Source: Chrysemys picta bellii
Lineage: Eukaryota > Chordata > Testudines > Emydidae
DNA: 64,000 bases
Reading direction: 5' to 3'
Assembly: GCF_011386835.1 (NCBI RefSeq)
Contig: NC_088809.1
Location: 2,737,001-2,801,000 of the forward strand
Numbering within the stretch: the first letter of the stretch is position 1; each line of letters starts with the position of its first letter. Made by a program: the position numbers and the translations under genes. Below, in pieces: positions 47,701 through 55,800 of this stretch. Below the pieces are notes generated by a model, which was not told the origin of the DNA, did not search any database, and saw nothing but the letters and a program-made list of their open reading frames with translations.

Positions 47701-50700
47701 CTCCCTAGGTAACGCATTCCAGTGCTTCACCACCATAGAAGGGTCGACCATCTAGTATAAGAACACTAAGACTTGTCTGTTCTGTCCTACACAAGTCAGC
47801 CTTACTTGCCTGTGCTTCATTCATTCTGAAGAGACTTTCACATGCCGCTGGTACCTTTGGAACAAATGAAAATGATTGCCATTTCTAAAAATCAAGAATT
47901 GCTGCATTTTTGTTATTTCGGTTCAGATGGCTGTAACATTTTTTGTGGTGGAGTTTTCTTCTAATCCACCTGAATGGTGTAGGTGATGAAAGATGTATGG
48001 CTGTGTTAGCACAGATTATCCACCTCTGCCAGTCTTCACCACAGAGGTAGCTTTATTTTGGAGTTGAAGTAATTTTGTGTGTGTGGATCGTTTATGGCGT
48101 GCTTTGGGCTATAAAGTGCAGTAGAAATAAGATAATTCATTGCCTATTGCTTGACTCGTGTTTGTGACCAAAGTGGCTTCAGAGCAGATGCACTCTGTTT
48201 ATGACAGCATGAGATTCATCCAGTTGGAGGAAGTCTTAATTAGAAGAGATTCTGTTTATACTCATTTTGGTAATCAGATGTAATGGGAATAGAAATAGAA
48301 ACACATGACTTCATTTTGAATAGTTACATATTTTTATGGTGTCAAGTATCAGAGGGGTAGCTGTGTTAGTCTGAATCTGTAAAAAGCAACAGAGGGTCCT
48401 GTGGCACCTTTGAGACTAACAGAAGTATTGGGAGCATAAGCTTTCGTGGGTAAGAACCTCACTTCTTCAGATGCATCTGAAGAAGTGAGGTTAAGAAGTG
48501 AGGTTCTTACCCACGAAAGCTTATGCTCCCAATACTTCTGTTAGTCTCAAAGGTGCCACAGGACCCTCTGTTGCTTTTTACATATTTTTACGGTAAACTG
48601 TTACTGCTATAGAAATACCTTTTTTCACACTAAGCAGTCTGTCAAAACTCCTATGCATTGAACTGAACTGGGATATGATCTGTCAGCATTTAGAATCTGG
48701 CTGTAGGTTTAACCATATTTTATTAAAACCAAATATTGCGGCTGATGAGTATATCACCTCTATATGATGAAACTAGTTGTTAATCTGCTGCACAGCTTGT
48801 GGGACTGAAGCTTTTAAATGTGGTGCTTTGGTATTTAATCTTCTGATTAAATAATAAAGCTGACTAAATAGCGCTTGCTTTTTAAGGTAGAGAGAACAGT
48901 TAGTGGCTCCACTGTGAAATGACGAGCCAGCACTTCATGCCCTGAAAACCTTTGCTTTTAGGAAGACTATGGGAGAATGTGTCAGTCACTTAGGTCTCTA
49001 TATGAACAATTTCAGCTATTCTGTTTTTTCCTCTCCACTGAAATGAAAGTGTTCTACACTCACCATTTCGGTTTACAAAGAGCTGATGAGTTCTGTACGG
49101 TATTTCTGACGTGTATTGCTAGGCTTCAGTCTGAGGCTGACAGTGACAGCTTGCCCCTGTAAATTATAATAGATTTAAATAGGGCTGGAACTTTCCTTTG
49201 GTTCAGAGGCACCATGTGGCTGCTCATGGCCCATCCCAGACTTTGTGGGAGTCTCACTTTCACTGAATACACCACCAAAGAGCACTTCATGGCTGGCTTT
49301 TAAGTTACTTGAATTATCAGACCCTAGTCATTTGTGGCATGGTGAACAGAAGAGGAGGTCTGCAAGAATACATTTTACACTTGCGAAAACTTTTGGGTTT
49401 TTTGCTTGGTGTGGTTTGTGTTGGTTTTTTTTTTTTTTTTTTTTTTTTGGAGGCGGGGGAGGGGAGGTTGCCATTCCAAGATTTTTCATGTATGCAGCAG
49501 TAGTCATTCTTGAGACAAAAATACCTGCAGACTAAAATTGGCATTTCCATTAGGTATAACAGCATTGAAGACAGTAGCAGACTTTGAGATGCCTGCTGGG
49601 TGCCCATAACGCTGACTGGAATTCTTCCCCTAACCAGACACCCAAACGAATGATCATGTCACACCACTGATGGAACTGTTTGGCTCCAAAGAACATTCAT
49701 AAATGCACACTGTGTCCAATTATCAGTTCATACTCTGCACTTCACAAACTCTGCAATGTCTTTTTCATTGTTAATATACAAAAACTCAGAAATGTACACA
49801 GTTGTGCTTTCCATCTGTTATTTAGTCTCTTATTTCCTGTAGATCAGCATCATTTTGGGTCACCCACACAATCTTCTAACTCCAACAGGTAGAGATAGCA
49901 GTGTTCTAAAGGAACACTCTCAAATTGGTTACATACCATTGAGAAATTTTTCTTTCCTTCCTATCTCCTCTAGCGATCAGTGAATGCCCTGAAACTTGAC
50001 ATTTGGCTATCTTTACATAGTCTCCATAACTACAGTATTTGGCTCTCTGCACTCATTCCATAGTAAATTCCCCAGACTGACTACTGATCGTGCGAAGAAG
50101 CAGGTTTTTTAGATTGTTCTAATTTACTTGCCACTGATTTGAGTGACTTTGTTTTAGGGGCTGAGGGGACCAATCTACTTTTACTACACCTTTTACAATC
50201 TTGAGTGCCTCAGTTGAGTCCTCTGTTTCTTTTCACGCTGAATATTTTTGGCTGGCTGTAGTCACTCTCCATGTTTTCATAATATTAACTCAAGCCATGG
50301 ACTACACTGAAAATAGCAACTTGTTTGTTTTCACTCTCCTTAACACAGATGAAATCGGGACATCTTGTGTTAGCATCTGCTCCTGGGAGAGTGAATATAT
50401 AAAAATACTGCACAAGTTGCTACTTTGGTGTGATCACACTAGTGTGATGGGGGCGTACGTGTGGGGGTTTCTGGTAAAGTTTCAAATTGGGCAGATTGTT
50501 GCAAAGAGGAGGCAGAACTCAGCTCTGCTTTCAGATGGCTCATGGAAACTTATTTTCTTGAACTAATTGAAGGAAAAACTGAGTCCTGGAAGTGAGTGGG
50601 AGCAAAAAGAATGTAAGGTGAGGATAACCGTACCTCTTTTACTTCTTATAACCCTTTTACCCTGGCAGCAATAAATTCAATATGTTGTTTTTAATAAAAA

Positions 50701-51920
50701 CTTCAGATTGATTTCTATGCCAGGTTAAAGTAGCAAACACTTCCCTTTCTCGGCATCTCTTCTAGGGTTCATGTAGTTCTGTGGAATAAACATTGCATAA
50801 GATGAAGGCAAGGAAATTGTTAAACAGTGATGTATGGAGCACAGAGAAAGAAGAAATGCACTTAAGTCCTACAGCACATATTTGAATGTACTGTGTTGAT
50901 TTGAGGAGAGGGGTGGAATTTTTTGTTTGTTTGTGCTAATTCATGCTGGTCAGGGAGATTTTTTTTTCTGTTTTTTACACTCCTAATCTGATTCTGAGTG
51001 TTTGTTGATTAATTGTGCATTTTAAAAAAATGTACATATTAGACTAGATTTTCTTAAATTTAGAAATATGGGAGCATCACCTAATGACAGATACTGAAAT
51101 ATTGTGATGATACATTGCACTGCTACGTTAAAGTTTTACCTGCTTTATTACGAGACACTTCTATTTTCAGTGTTTTGTAACTTGTTATAAAATATGGCTT
51201 TGAAATGAAACTGGGTATTTACAATAACCTGAATAATAGAAAAAACAAAATCGTTTGAATATTCTAGGCGTTTTGTTTGTTCTTCTCCGTGAACATTGTC
51301 TCCACAGAGCGCTGCTGTGGGCTTCATATTCCTAGGGATGTAGCAATGGAACTTCCTGAATAGCAGTGGTCAGCTAGGTGACACGTGCGTGGCTCTCAAG
51401 TTCTACGTTCCATAGTTTGAGGATATAAATATTCTAGCCCTTCTTGGTTCCGTATGCCAGTCTCAGAAATAGCGTGTCCCGTTTTTCCATCATGAAGTGC
51501 ACACGCTGTTCAGCAAATAATTCCAAACCAGTTTGTGTAGATTTAGTCAAAGGGAATTCAGTTTCAGCTTTTATGTTTTGACCATGTTGACAACTGTTAT
51601 TATATTAGGTCCATTTGGGCCTTGCCCAAGATTTGAGATAGCGGAGAGGATGAGGTTGTACTCTCGCCAAACAAATATATTTAATATGTTTCTGTGAAGG
51701 CTTTCAACTGTATTTTCTGCTAAGACTTCCATTATACAGGCCAAGTCTTCATTTGGGTGGCCCCCCAAATAATTCACCACCAGGGCTAACTGTTAAAGGG
51801 CTGTATTCTGCAAAACATTGCTTGTAGTGATCTAAAATATTTAGTGCTTGTTACTTTTTTTGACCATTGTTTTTTTTTTTTTGCTTCCAGCTCGGATCGG
51901 CTGATAGAAGAAACAATAAG
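11696..51920 (+). CDS. GOSR1: Golgi SNAP receptor complex member 1 (GS28), N-terminal 182 residues
   Basis: GOSR1 is a tail-anchored SNARE of the cis/medial Golgi that acts in ER-Golgi and intra-Golgi fusion. Exons are 11696-11729, 14788-14908, 17631-17718, 17970-18077, 21738-21829, 24177-24251 and 51891-51920. The joined frame is open and matches the vertebrate protein nearly residue for residue: [71 protein letters not shown]. This is the N-terminal coiled region. The SNARE motif and C-terminal anchor (about 68 residues in the family) are not in the window, so the gene continues past 64000. The start is the first ATG in a CpG-rich region, followed by the conserved MAAG. Intron sizes range from 251 bp to 27.6 kb. 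Confidence 0.96.
11730..14787 (+). other. GOSR1: GOSR1 intron 1
   Basis: The first 600 bp are a G-rich minisatellite. From 12370 to 14787 I recognise no gene. A piece near 14122-14180 (gattttcaaaagtgccaaag) resembles a common reptile interspersed repeat, but it is too short to classify. Confidence 0.7.
11840..12350 (+). repeat. G-rich minisatellite in GOSR1 intron 1
   Basis: The landmark ctgggagagatgggctgag recurs at 11952, about 12060 and about 12179, spacing of about 108 and 119 bp. Between copies run short units such as ctgaggggatctggggg and gggggtttgtctc. The + strand, which is the RNA-like strand of GOSR1, is full of runs of four to eight G, so G-quadruplexes and R-loops are plausible. 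The long open frames here on both strands are by-products of this composition. Confidence 0.85.
14788..14908 (+). CDS. GOSR1: GOSR1 exon 2
   Basis: The acceptor is gttattcag at 14779-14787. It encodes [20 protein letters not shown] and then [20 protein letters not shown]. The donor gtacta at 14909 restores the family reading [13 protein letters not shown] second donor lies 6 bp upstream (see findings). Confidence 0.95.
15355..15498 (-). mobile_element. MIR-type SINE
   Basis: The + strand reads the reverse complement of a MIR element: gtccccattgtaaagatgaa, gaggcacagagctgttgtga, cagagctggggtttgaactg, then actctgagccctctgctcta. MIR core SINEs are shared by all amniotes. Confidence 0.85.
15830..16145 (+). 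mobile_element. L2-like LINE 3' end
   Basis: A pattern typical of L2 3' UTRs: ccttccctaaagctcccct, then ggctaaaactgtaggctctt, then tagcacccagcacaatgggg, ending in a short AAT-rich tail (caatacaaataag). Diverged and old. Confidence 0.6.
17111..17388. mobile_element. Non-autonomous DNA transposon with terminal inverted repeats, 278 bp
   Basis: The ends TAAGGCCATGTCTACACT and AGTGTAGACATGGCCTTA are exact inverted copies. No 8-bp duplication is seen; a TA (or TWA) target is possible, so the superfamily is open. It resembles 32769-33068 and 53299-53589 in its ends. Confidence 0.8.
17631..17718 (+). CDS. GOSR1: GOSR1 exon 3
   Basis: Between cctcttag (ends 17630) and gtaaat (17719). It encodes [20 protein letters not shown] and then VEIEQLLGR. 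Confidence 0.95.
17970..18077 (+). CDS. GOSR1: GOSR1 exon 4
   Basis: The exon is 36 full codons between ctgtag (ends 17969) and gtaagt (18078). It encodes [20 protein letters not shown] and then [16 protein letters not shown], the most conserved part seen. The preceding intron is only 251 bp. Confidence 0.96.
19265..19531. mobile_element. Inverted-repeat (MITE-like) element, 267 bp
   Basis: Perfect 23-bp terminal inverted repeats: 19265-19287 starts gcagctgggaggtgtaattc and 19509-19531 is its exact reverse complement. No convincing target duplication was found, so the true boundaries may differ by a few bases. Confidence 0.75.
19663..20304. mobile_element. hAT-type non-autonomous transposon, 642 bp
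   Basis: A perfect 8-bp target duplication CACTAATG (19655-19662 and 20305-20312). The ends are CAGTGGTTCACAAACC on the left and TTTGAGAACCTCTG on the right. The middle is C-rich (19900-20140) and carries no transposase frame. Confidence 0.88.
20895..21495 (+). mobile_element. CR1 LINE, 3' part with end of the reverse transcriptase frame
   Basis: Frame fragments around 20940-21246 resemble the CR1 ORF2 C-terminus, such as [14 protein letters not shown] and [16 protein letters not shown]. The 3' UTR follows, with gacactgggctaaatggacc and the short terminal repeat attcttattttatg style. It is 5'-truncated and frame-broken, hence inactive. Confidence 0.88.
21738..21829 (+). CDS. GOSR1: GOSR1 exon 5
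   Basis: Between gttacag (ends 21737) and the strong donor gtaagt (21830). It encodes [20 protein letters not shown] and then [11 protein letters not shown], ending in phase 2. Confidence 0.96.
22475..22514 (-). mobile_element. Fragment of the gtgttagtctgtatc repeat family
   Basis: The + strand gcggatacagactaacacgg is the reverse complement of the 5' part of the repeat seen at 48341 (ggggtagctgtgttagtctg). Only the 5' part is present. Confidence 0.7.
23117..23174. repeat. Compound TG/CA/TA microsatellite
   Basis: A (GT)n tract, a short atacaatata centre, a (CA)n tract and then (TA)n. The GT and CA arms are complementary, so the single strand can fold back. Confidence 0.9.
23299..24095. mobile_element. 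hAT-type transposon with long inverted arms, 797 bp
   Basis: A perfect 8-bp target duplication ATACAAGC (23291-23298 and 24096-24103). The arms, roughly 300 bp each, are imperfect inverted copies; for example gcactgtaaaaaacaaaaga on the left pairs with the region around 23840-23880. A central piece (about 23650-23740) looks like a remnant of an internally deleted longer element. No transposase frame survives. Confidence 0.9.
24177..24251 (+). CDS. GOSR1: GOSR1 exon 6
   Basis: The acceptor is aatcttag (ends 24176), behind a pyrimidine-rich tract, and the donor gtaggt is at 24252. It encodes [20 protein letters not shown] and then EHLR, ending in phase 2. A hAT element ends 81 bp before this exon. 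Confidence 0.95.
24340..24545 (+). mobile_element. Diverged CR1-class LINE 3' end
   Basis: The stretch cacaggatagttggctaagt followed by cctgtaccagtatggcagtt is a decayed form of the CR1 3' motif (ggatactgggctaga, then ctgacccagtatggc). Confidence 0.6.
25291..25485 (+). mobile_element. tRNA-derived SINE with CR1-like tail (turtle type)
   Basis: It starts ggagggatagctcagtggtt, with an RNA polymerase III A box (tagctcagtgg, 25299-25309) and a B box (ggttgtgaattcagtcc, 25335-25351). The 3' part, ggactcgatgaccttcaagg and cccttccagttct, matches CR1 3' ends, so CR1 machinery likely moved it. Turtles are known for such SINEs. Confidence 0.88.
26275..26601 (+). mobile_element. CR1 LINE 3' UTR
   Basis: It contains gggaaggagttttcccctgg, gggtttttgccttcctctg, ggaggtcggactagaagatg and tggtcccttctgacctta, ending actctatgagtctat. 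These are the conserved 3' UTR blocks of CR1. Confidence 0.88.
27553..27575 (+). repeat. (TC)n microsatellite
   Basis: About eleven TC units in a row. Confidence 0.95.
32219..32308 (-). mobile_element. Fragment of the same repeat family as 48341
   Basis: The + strand cacccacgaaagcttatgct and ggtgccacaggactctct are the reverse complement of the 3' part of the repeat at 48341-48472. It starts at the 3' end gcatctgacgaagtggg and is cut at its 5' side. Confidence 0.8.
32769..33068. mobile_element. Non-autonomous DNA transposon with terminal inverted repeats, 300 bp
   Basis: The ends TAAGGGCTGGTCTACACT and AGTGTAGATATGCCCTTA are inverted copies with two mismatches. It belongs to the same broad group as 17111-17388 and 53299-53589. 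Confidence 0.78.
34740..35020. mobile_element. hAT-like non-autonomous transposon, 281 bp
   Basis: The ends TATGTCTACACTGCAAT and ATTGCAGTGTAGACATA are exact inverted copies. The flanks give an 8-bp duplication with one mismatch (TCAAACGG at 34732-34739, TCAAAGGG at 35021-35028). Confidence 0.8.
35744..37625. repeat. Inverted duplication: two ~170-bp arms 1.5 kb apart
   Basis: The arm 35744-35914 and the arm 37456-37625 are reverse complements over about 170 bp with scattered differences and small indels. Shared uninterrupted blocks include aacttggcatccttaagac and acttctatataaaaag. The 1.54 kb between them shows no gene. Confidence 0.85.
37698..37825 (-). mobile_element. MIR-type SINE
   Basis: The reverse-complement MIR pattern is present: gagttgcccaagatcaaag, gcagagctgggaataaagtc, then cggactcccagttctctgcg. 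Confidence 0.75.
39629..39662. repeat. 34-bp near-perfect palindrome
   Basis: Two 16-base arms (ttgtcaatttcacttc and gaagtgaaattgacaa) are separated by AG. No terminator function is implied in this setting. Confidence 0.9.
40144..40735 (-). mobile_element. CR1 LINE 3' end, interrupted
   Basis: The + strand starts agatctttaaggccagaagg and gatcatctaatcca, the reverse complement of a CR1 3' end. It resumes after an insertion at 40662 with tagtccatcctccagcataa and cattgaatttcattggcc. Confidence 0.7.
40205..40661. mobile_element. GC-rich hAT-like element nested in CR1, 457 bp
   Basis: The flanks gtctagtc (40197-40204) and atctagtc (40662-40669) match at 7 of 8 positions. The ends are weakly inverted (tcaatc on the left, ccattg on the right). 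An (agtct)4 tract abuts the left end. The open frames inside reflect GC content only. Confidence 0.6.
41250..41269 (+). repeat. (CT)n then poly(A) tract
   Basis: A CT tract (from about 41236) is followed by roughly 19 A. Confidence 0.85.
41525..41680 (-). mobile_element. MIR-type SINE, diverged
   Basis: The reverse-complement MIR pattern is present: cattattatgcccacttgag, tacgcaagcttacacagtaa, gtggttgaactaggaatggg. Confidence 0.7.
42331..42507. mobile_element. hAT-type MITE, 177 bp
   Basis: A perfect 8-bp duplication CCTTATAG (42323-42330 and 42508-42515). The ends CAGGGGTAGACAAT and ATTGACTACCCCTG are inverted with one mismatch. Confidence 0.9.
44325..45080 (+). mobile_element. Probable LTR-retrotransposon LTR (boundaries uncertain)
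   Basis: The stretch has LTR-like structure: a GC-rich body, a TATA-like gcactataaag near 44505, and the block gggctggaacccggtgtag. That block also occurs, with small changes, in the solo LTR at 61695-62365. It may end at ccttaca (45080). No matching TG start was found, so it may be truncated. Confidence 0.5.
46910..47070 (+). mobile_element. MIR-type SINE
   Basis: In the forward sense: gtgtagtctagtagttacag, ctgtatgactttgggtgaat, cacataaccgccctgtttct, ccaggtgtaaaatggatgg. This is the MIR order with moderate divergence. Confidence 0.8.
47538..47748 (-). mobile_element. CR1 LINE 3' end
   Basis: The + strand begins with the reverse-complement CR1 terminus (agaatcatagaatcctagaa), then ggttggaagggacctcaaga, ggtcatctagtccaccccc and cattccagtgcttcaccacc. 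It is well preserved, so fairly young. Confidence 0.9.
48341..48578. mobile_element. Foldback insertion: repeat copy joined to its own reverse complement
   Basis: The arms 48378-48467 and 48493-48582 are perfect reverse complements over 90 bp. A 16-bp direct repeat, tacatatttttayggt, flanks the insertion (48325-48340 and 48579-48594, one mismatch). The forward copy begins tcaagtatcagaggggtag and ends cacttcttcagatgca. Fragments of the same family lie at 22475 and 32219. I cannot name the family. Confidence 0.88.
49425..49448 (+). repeat. Poly(T) tract, 24 bases
   Basis: An uninterrupted T run followed by a G-rich stretch. Confidence 0.95.
51891..51920 (+). CDS. GOSR1: GOSR1 exon 7, 30 nt
   Basis: The sequence reads C TCG GAT CGG CTG ATA GAA GAA ACA ATA AG. 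With the split codons it gives [10 protein letters not shown], exactly the family continuation after EHLR. The acceptor is ttgcttccag behind a T tract and the donor gtagga is at 51921. The exon sits between a 27.6-kb intron and one of more than 12 kb. Confidence 0.93.
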
Positions 51921-52245
51921 GTAGGAATGGATTTACTAATTTTTGTATTACCTTTTATAGAATCAGTATTTGCTCTGGATGCTGTTCAAAGTAATCAGTT
52001 GTTTTATGTATACAACATCCATACTGAATCTAAGTCATATAAGTGTATTGCAAATAAAATTAGGCCGGTTTGATTCCATCCACCCATTCTAGAGCAATGC
52101 AGTGCTGTCATTTGAAATGTTTTGCCCATTTTAATTTAGCAATTTAGACTTGTATGCAAAGATTTTGTATAGACAGTAATTATTAAAATTTAGTGTAGTA
52201 GTGTTCAGGCAGGCTAAAGAACTGAGAACTATTCGGAGAGTTTGA

Positions 52246-52248
<3 letters not shown>

Positions 52249-52276
<28 letters not shown>
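52249..52276 (+). repeat. (CA)n microsatellite
   Basis: About fourteen CA units, then a C-rich tail (ccacaccaccccccacccca). Confidence 0.95.
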
Positions 52277-53298
52277 CACACCACCCCCCACCCCACCCCG
52301 TCCATGAAGGAACTAGTGCTACATGGCTTCTGTAACCCTTAACCACATTCACTACCTTAGTGTTGCAGTTCATATCAGAGAGGAGGTTTTTACAAGCAAA
52401 CATCTGGGTGAATATTACTATTGTGTGGCTGGTCATTTTTTTATTTATTTTTATTTGTGTGGTTGAAATCCTACCATTTTGCATTGGACTGGAAATTTCA
52501 ATGTCGGATTTCTGAAGCATCATATTCCAGCATTATAAATTACTTTTCTCTTACATGCCCTTTCCAGTCTGCCATCTAGCACTGGGATTTTGCAAAATAA
52601 TAATTAGGACGTATTTCAAGAACTCTTAAGTTTGAGATTCTCTCTCATAAAAACTTTTTGAAGGGAAGATTTTATTTCAGATAATGCATGTAATGGGATA
52701 AGTGATCAACACTGCTACTAAGAGGTGCAACAAGATGTGAAGTGTGTCCATTAAGGGCTGGCTAGCAAGCTGAAATACAGTTAGCTCAGTACTATTAGTG
52801 TAATGGGGGAATGGGTTGAAACACAGTAATGTACTGTGAGGTGCATCAAGCTAACAGAAACCATTAGAGTGGTCAGCACTGTGATATGTAGAAAGATGGA
52901 TATTTGTTTACATGAGCCCCACTTGCTTGATTCAACACCCTCAATGTCTGAAGACACCTTCAAAAACTGGCTTTCCTGATTAAACCCCCATTTCATTGCC
53001 GTGCTCAAAACCACTTTTGCTAAGAAGCATTTATATGCTGACACTCTTCCCACCCGGTGAAAACTAAGCATCAACTCCACATTTCTTATCTCCTCACTGC
53101 TACCTGCTAGCTAGAGGGCTAAAAGGCCGGAGATTTTTGAAGTCTGATCTTCTGCAAAGTGACCTAATGTTTTATCAGTTGAGTCCCCCACCTGCTCTCT
53201 GGATTGTGTTTCAGCACCTGTGGGGAGATTTACTTGTGATGCGATATTGCCTACAGTCTGTTGACTGAATGGTTGGGTTCTGAGCTCTTTGCTTTTAC

Positions 53299-53589
53299 TT
53301 AGGGTAGGTCTATACTTACCTCCGGGTCCGGTGATAAGCAATCCATCTTCTGGGTTTGATTTATCGCGTCTTGTCTAGACGCGATAAATCGATCCCGGAA
53401 GTGCTCGCCGTTGACGCCGGTACTCCTGCTCCGTGAGAGGAGTACGCGGAGTCGACGGGGGAGCCTGCCTGCTGCACCTGGACTCGTGGTAAGTTCGAAC
53501 TAAGGTACTTCGACTTCATCTACATTATTCACGTAGCTGATGTTGCGTATCTTAGTTCGAAGTGGGGGGTTAGTGTGGACCAGGCCTTA
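53299..53589. mobile_element. Non-autonomous DNA transposon with terminal inverted repeats, 291 bp
   Basis: The ends are TTAGGGTAGGTCTATACT and AGTGTGGACCAGGCCTTA. TTA on both sides fits a TWA or TA target. It contains an internal palindrome, atcgcgtcttgtctagacgc followed by gat (about 53363-53388). Confidence 0.75.
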
Positions 53590-54895
53590 GTGGGAGTGTT
53601 GGTTGCATTAACAGATGAACTTTGCCTCTGGGAATGTGGGTTCCTGAGCTCCTCATTGCACAGTTCATTAGTTCTAAAGAGGGGGCTGGCTCCCCATCCC
53701 ATCGGGTGCCAAGGAGCTTCTCTATTATCTTATGTAAATCTGGTTTGTTTGGTAGCCACAAGCAGCAGCTACCAGAATATGTAATTTAATTTGCATTGCT
53801 TCATTTCAGGTATTGTACCACAATTCAGGCTCTGCTTAAAGTCCGAATGGATTTTCTGTTTTGCCCTTTTCCTTCTCCAGTAATTGCAAACATTCGGGTA
53901 TGATGTTAATTGGTGGTAACACCCGCTGCATCTTCAGGGAATTTACTAGTTAGAAAATCATCCAGCTCTTTAATTAGAGCATTGTCCATTGCTGCCCAAT
54001 TAAAACCCATGGACTTGTGTAGAAGAGGCTGTTTGAATGCTGATTCCTTGGGTGACTGTGATGTAATTAGCTTTTCTGGCTACTAATGCTTGTCTGTCTT
54101 CAACAGTTGCAGCTGTCGTAGTTCGTTGTTTAGATGTAACTCAGAAGGCTGCAAAATCATTATTAATTGTTTTTGAAAAGGTTTGTTACTAAGCAGCCAA
54201 CATAGAAACATTGGAAAGTGCCTTTTGTGATTGTGGGGGGCCTTTGTTGATGACCTCAGGCCTATTACCAGTGGGCAGATGGCCACATTACCCAACACAG
54301 CTAGCACTAACTGTCCCCCTGGTTGGCAGTCTCAGCAGAGACGTTAAGGAGTCAATAAGCCCAGAGAGTGAACTCCCTTGTATGGTCCTTCCACAGGAAT
54401 GTATAGGGGAGGGGGGTCATGGTCTCTGCTGTGCTTGTGCTGGGCCTGTGACTAATGGAGGTATAGCTTCCCCAAGGCGGTCTGAGCATTTCAGAAACTC
54501 CCCATCCATTTGTACAAAAATTGTTAAAAGCTCTTACGTGACACAAAGTTTTCTAAAGCAGCATATTTCTGCCCAGAGATGTGTGGGATGTGATGCCTGG
54601 CACGGCAGTTCTTTGGGGGGCAGTGTTCACTTGCCTTGGGCAGATTTAGACATAAATGTCTGTCTGTATTTAAACATGTATTTAGTGATCTCGGATTTTC
54701 TTCTCCACTTTCAAACTTTGTAATTTTCTCAAAATAGGAAGCAATGGCTTACTAGTGACAGTATTTTTCATTTACCATAGATACTGTTATACCAATAAAA
54801 ACTAGCAGGATCTTATTAAAGGGGACAAGATAAAGATGCCACATTTATTACGATACCAATTTGATTTATGACCAATAACTAATATCTTAATCCTT

Positions 54896-54965
54896 ATACA
54901 CACACACATTATACCTAATACACACACACACATTATACCTAATACACACACACACATTATACCTA

Positions 54966-55042
<77 letters not shown>
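54896..55042 (+). repeat. Compound minisatellite and (CA)n microsatellite
   Basis: Three copies of a 24-bp unit (CA tract plus attatacctaata, at 54908, 54932 and 54956) run into about 37 uninterrupted CA units (54968-55041). Confidence 0.95.
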
Positions 55043-55043
<1 letters not shown>

Positions 55044-55549
55044 GTTCTGCAGCTGCTGCAGAGTTACCAGTCCTGCTTGAGTCTGTGGCTTCAGTTTGCA
55101 GCTTGGGTTCATAGCTTGTGGTGGCTAACTGGCCAGGAAAGCCGGGCACAAGGACGAGCTGGGTCTCTGTTGGGCATGCACAGATACCCTTCCATGTTGG
55201 CGGCAGAATGTTACCCTCCTCCAAAGTTTTCCATCTCACCCATCCTTTTTGTAGGCTTTAGTTTGAATCCAGAGTCTATAGGTTTTGCTGTGTCAAGCTG
55301 CCTTCAGGTTTGGTGATTGATCACCCGTCAATTGCAGACATGACTTTCAGCCTTGGACCGGGCTTTGATCTTCCTTCTATTGTACCTTTTCTTTTTAGGG
55401 TGGATTCTTTTTACTTTGTTAGGGCTCTTGTCTGCATCTTCAGCCGTTGGTGTTTAACTCTGTTTAATCAGGACAGGCTGGGGCTGGAGGTTGAGTCCAT
55501 CATCCATACATACCTCATTCACACATCTAAACTAAACTAATAAGATTAC

Positions 55550-55800
55550 AGCAGGGTTTGCAAAAATGAAGGTTGCAGCAAGCCCTTACAAAATGGAGTA
55601 AGCTTTTTAAAATGGGGTTTGAATTACAATATGGCAAACAGTGAACAGAAGTTACAATATAGACAAGTATAATGGATGGCAAACAGTGAACTGTAGGCAA
55701 GTGTAATAAATGGTAAACAGAAATTACAATACTGAAACAGTGCAAGTCTCAGTGATTTAAGCAGGAATTGGATTGATAGTGAAACTTACAAAGGCAGCTG
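55550..55800. repeat. Loose tandem repeats of an unclassified interspersed element
   Basis: The blocks ggcaaacagtgaac and tggtaaacag recur with interposed caagtataatgg and caagtgtaataaatgg. Together with 55043-55545 this looks like an old interspersed repeat of unknown class. Confidence 0.4.

Larger units (their letters stand above)
24252..51890 (+). other. GOSR1: GOSR1 intron 6 (27.6 kb)
   Basis: Recognised contents are listed as separate entries: CR1, SINE, MIR, hAT, LTR-like and inverted-repeat elements. Parts without anything recognised include 25490-26270, 26605-28600, 29900-32200, 33250-34730, 35030-35740, 38000-40140, 42520-44320, 45085-46900, 47755-48320 and 48600-51890, apart from simple repeats. 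No additional exon or conserved reading frame was found. Confidence 0.65.

Noticed and set aside
53810..53900. Possible GOSR1 exon 8 near the ctccag at 53875-53880
   Set aside because: The frame after this AG does not read the expected SIAMATKEN continuation.
54211..54723. 170-codon + strand frame
   Set aside because: The longest clean frame in intron 7, but low in family character, without splice or promoter context and without any motif I recognise.
54802..55239. Minus frame with a long Val-Cys repeat
   Set aside because: Direct translation of the CA microsatellite.
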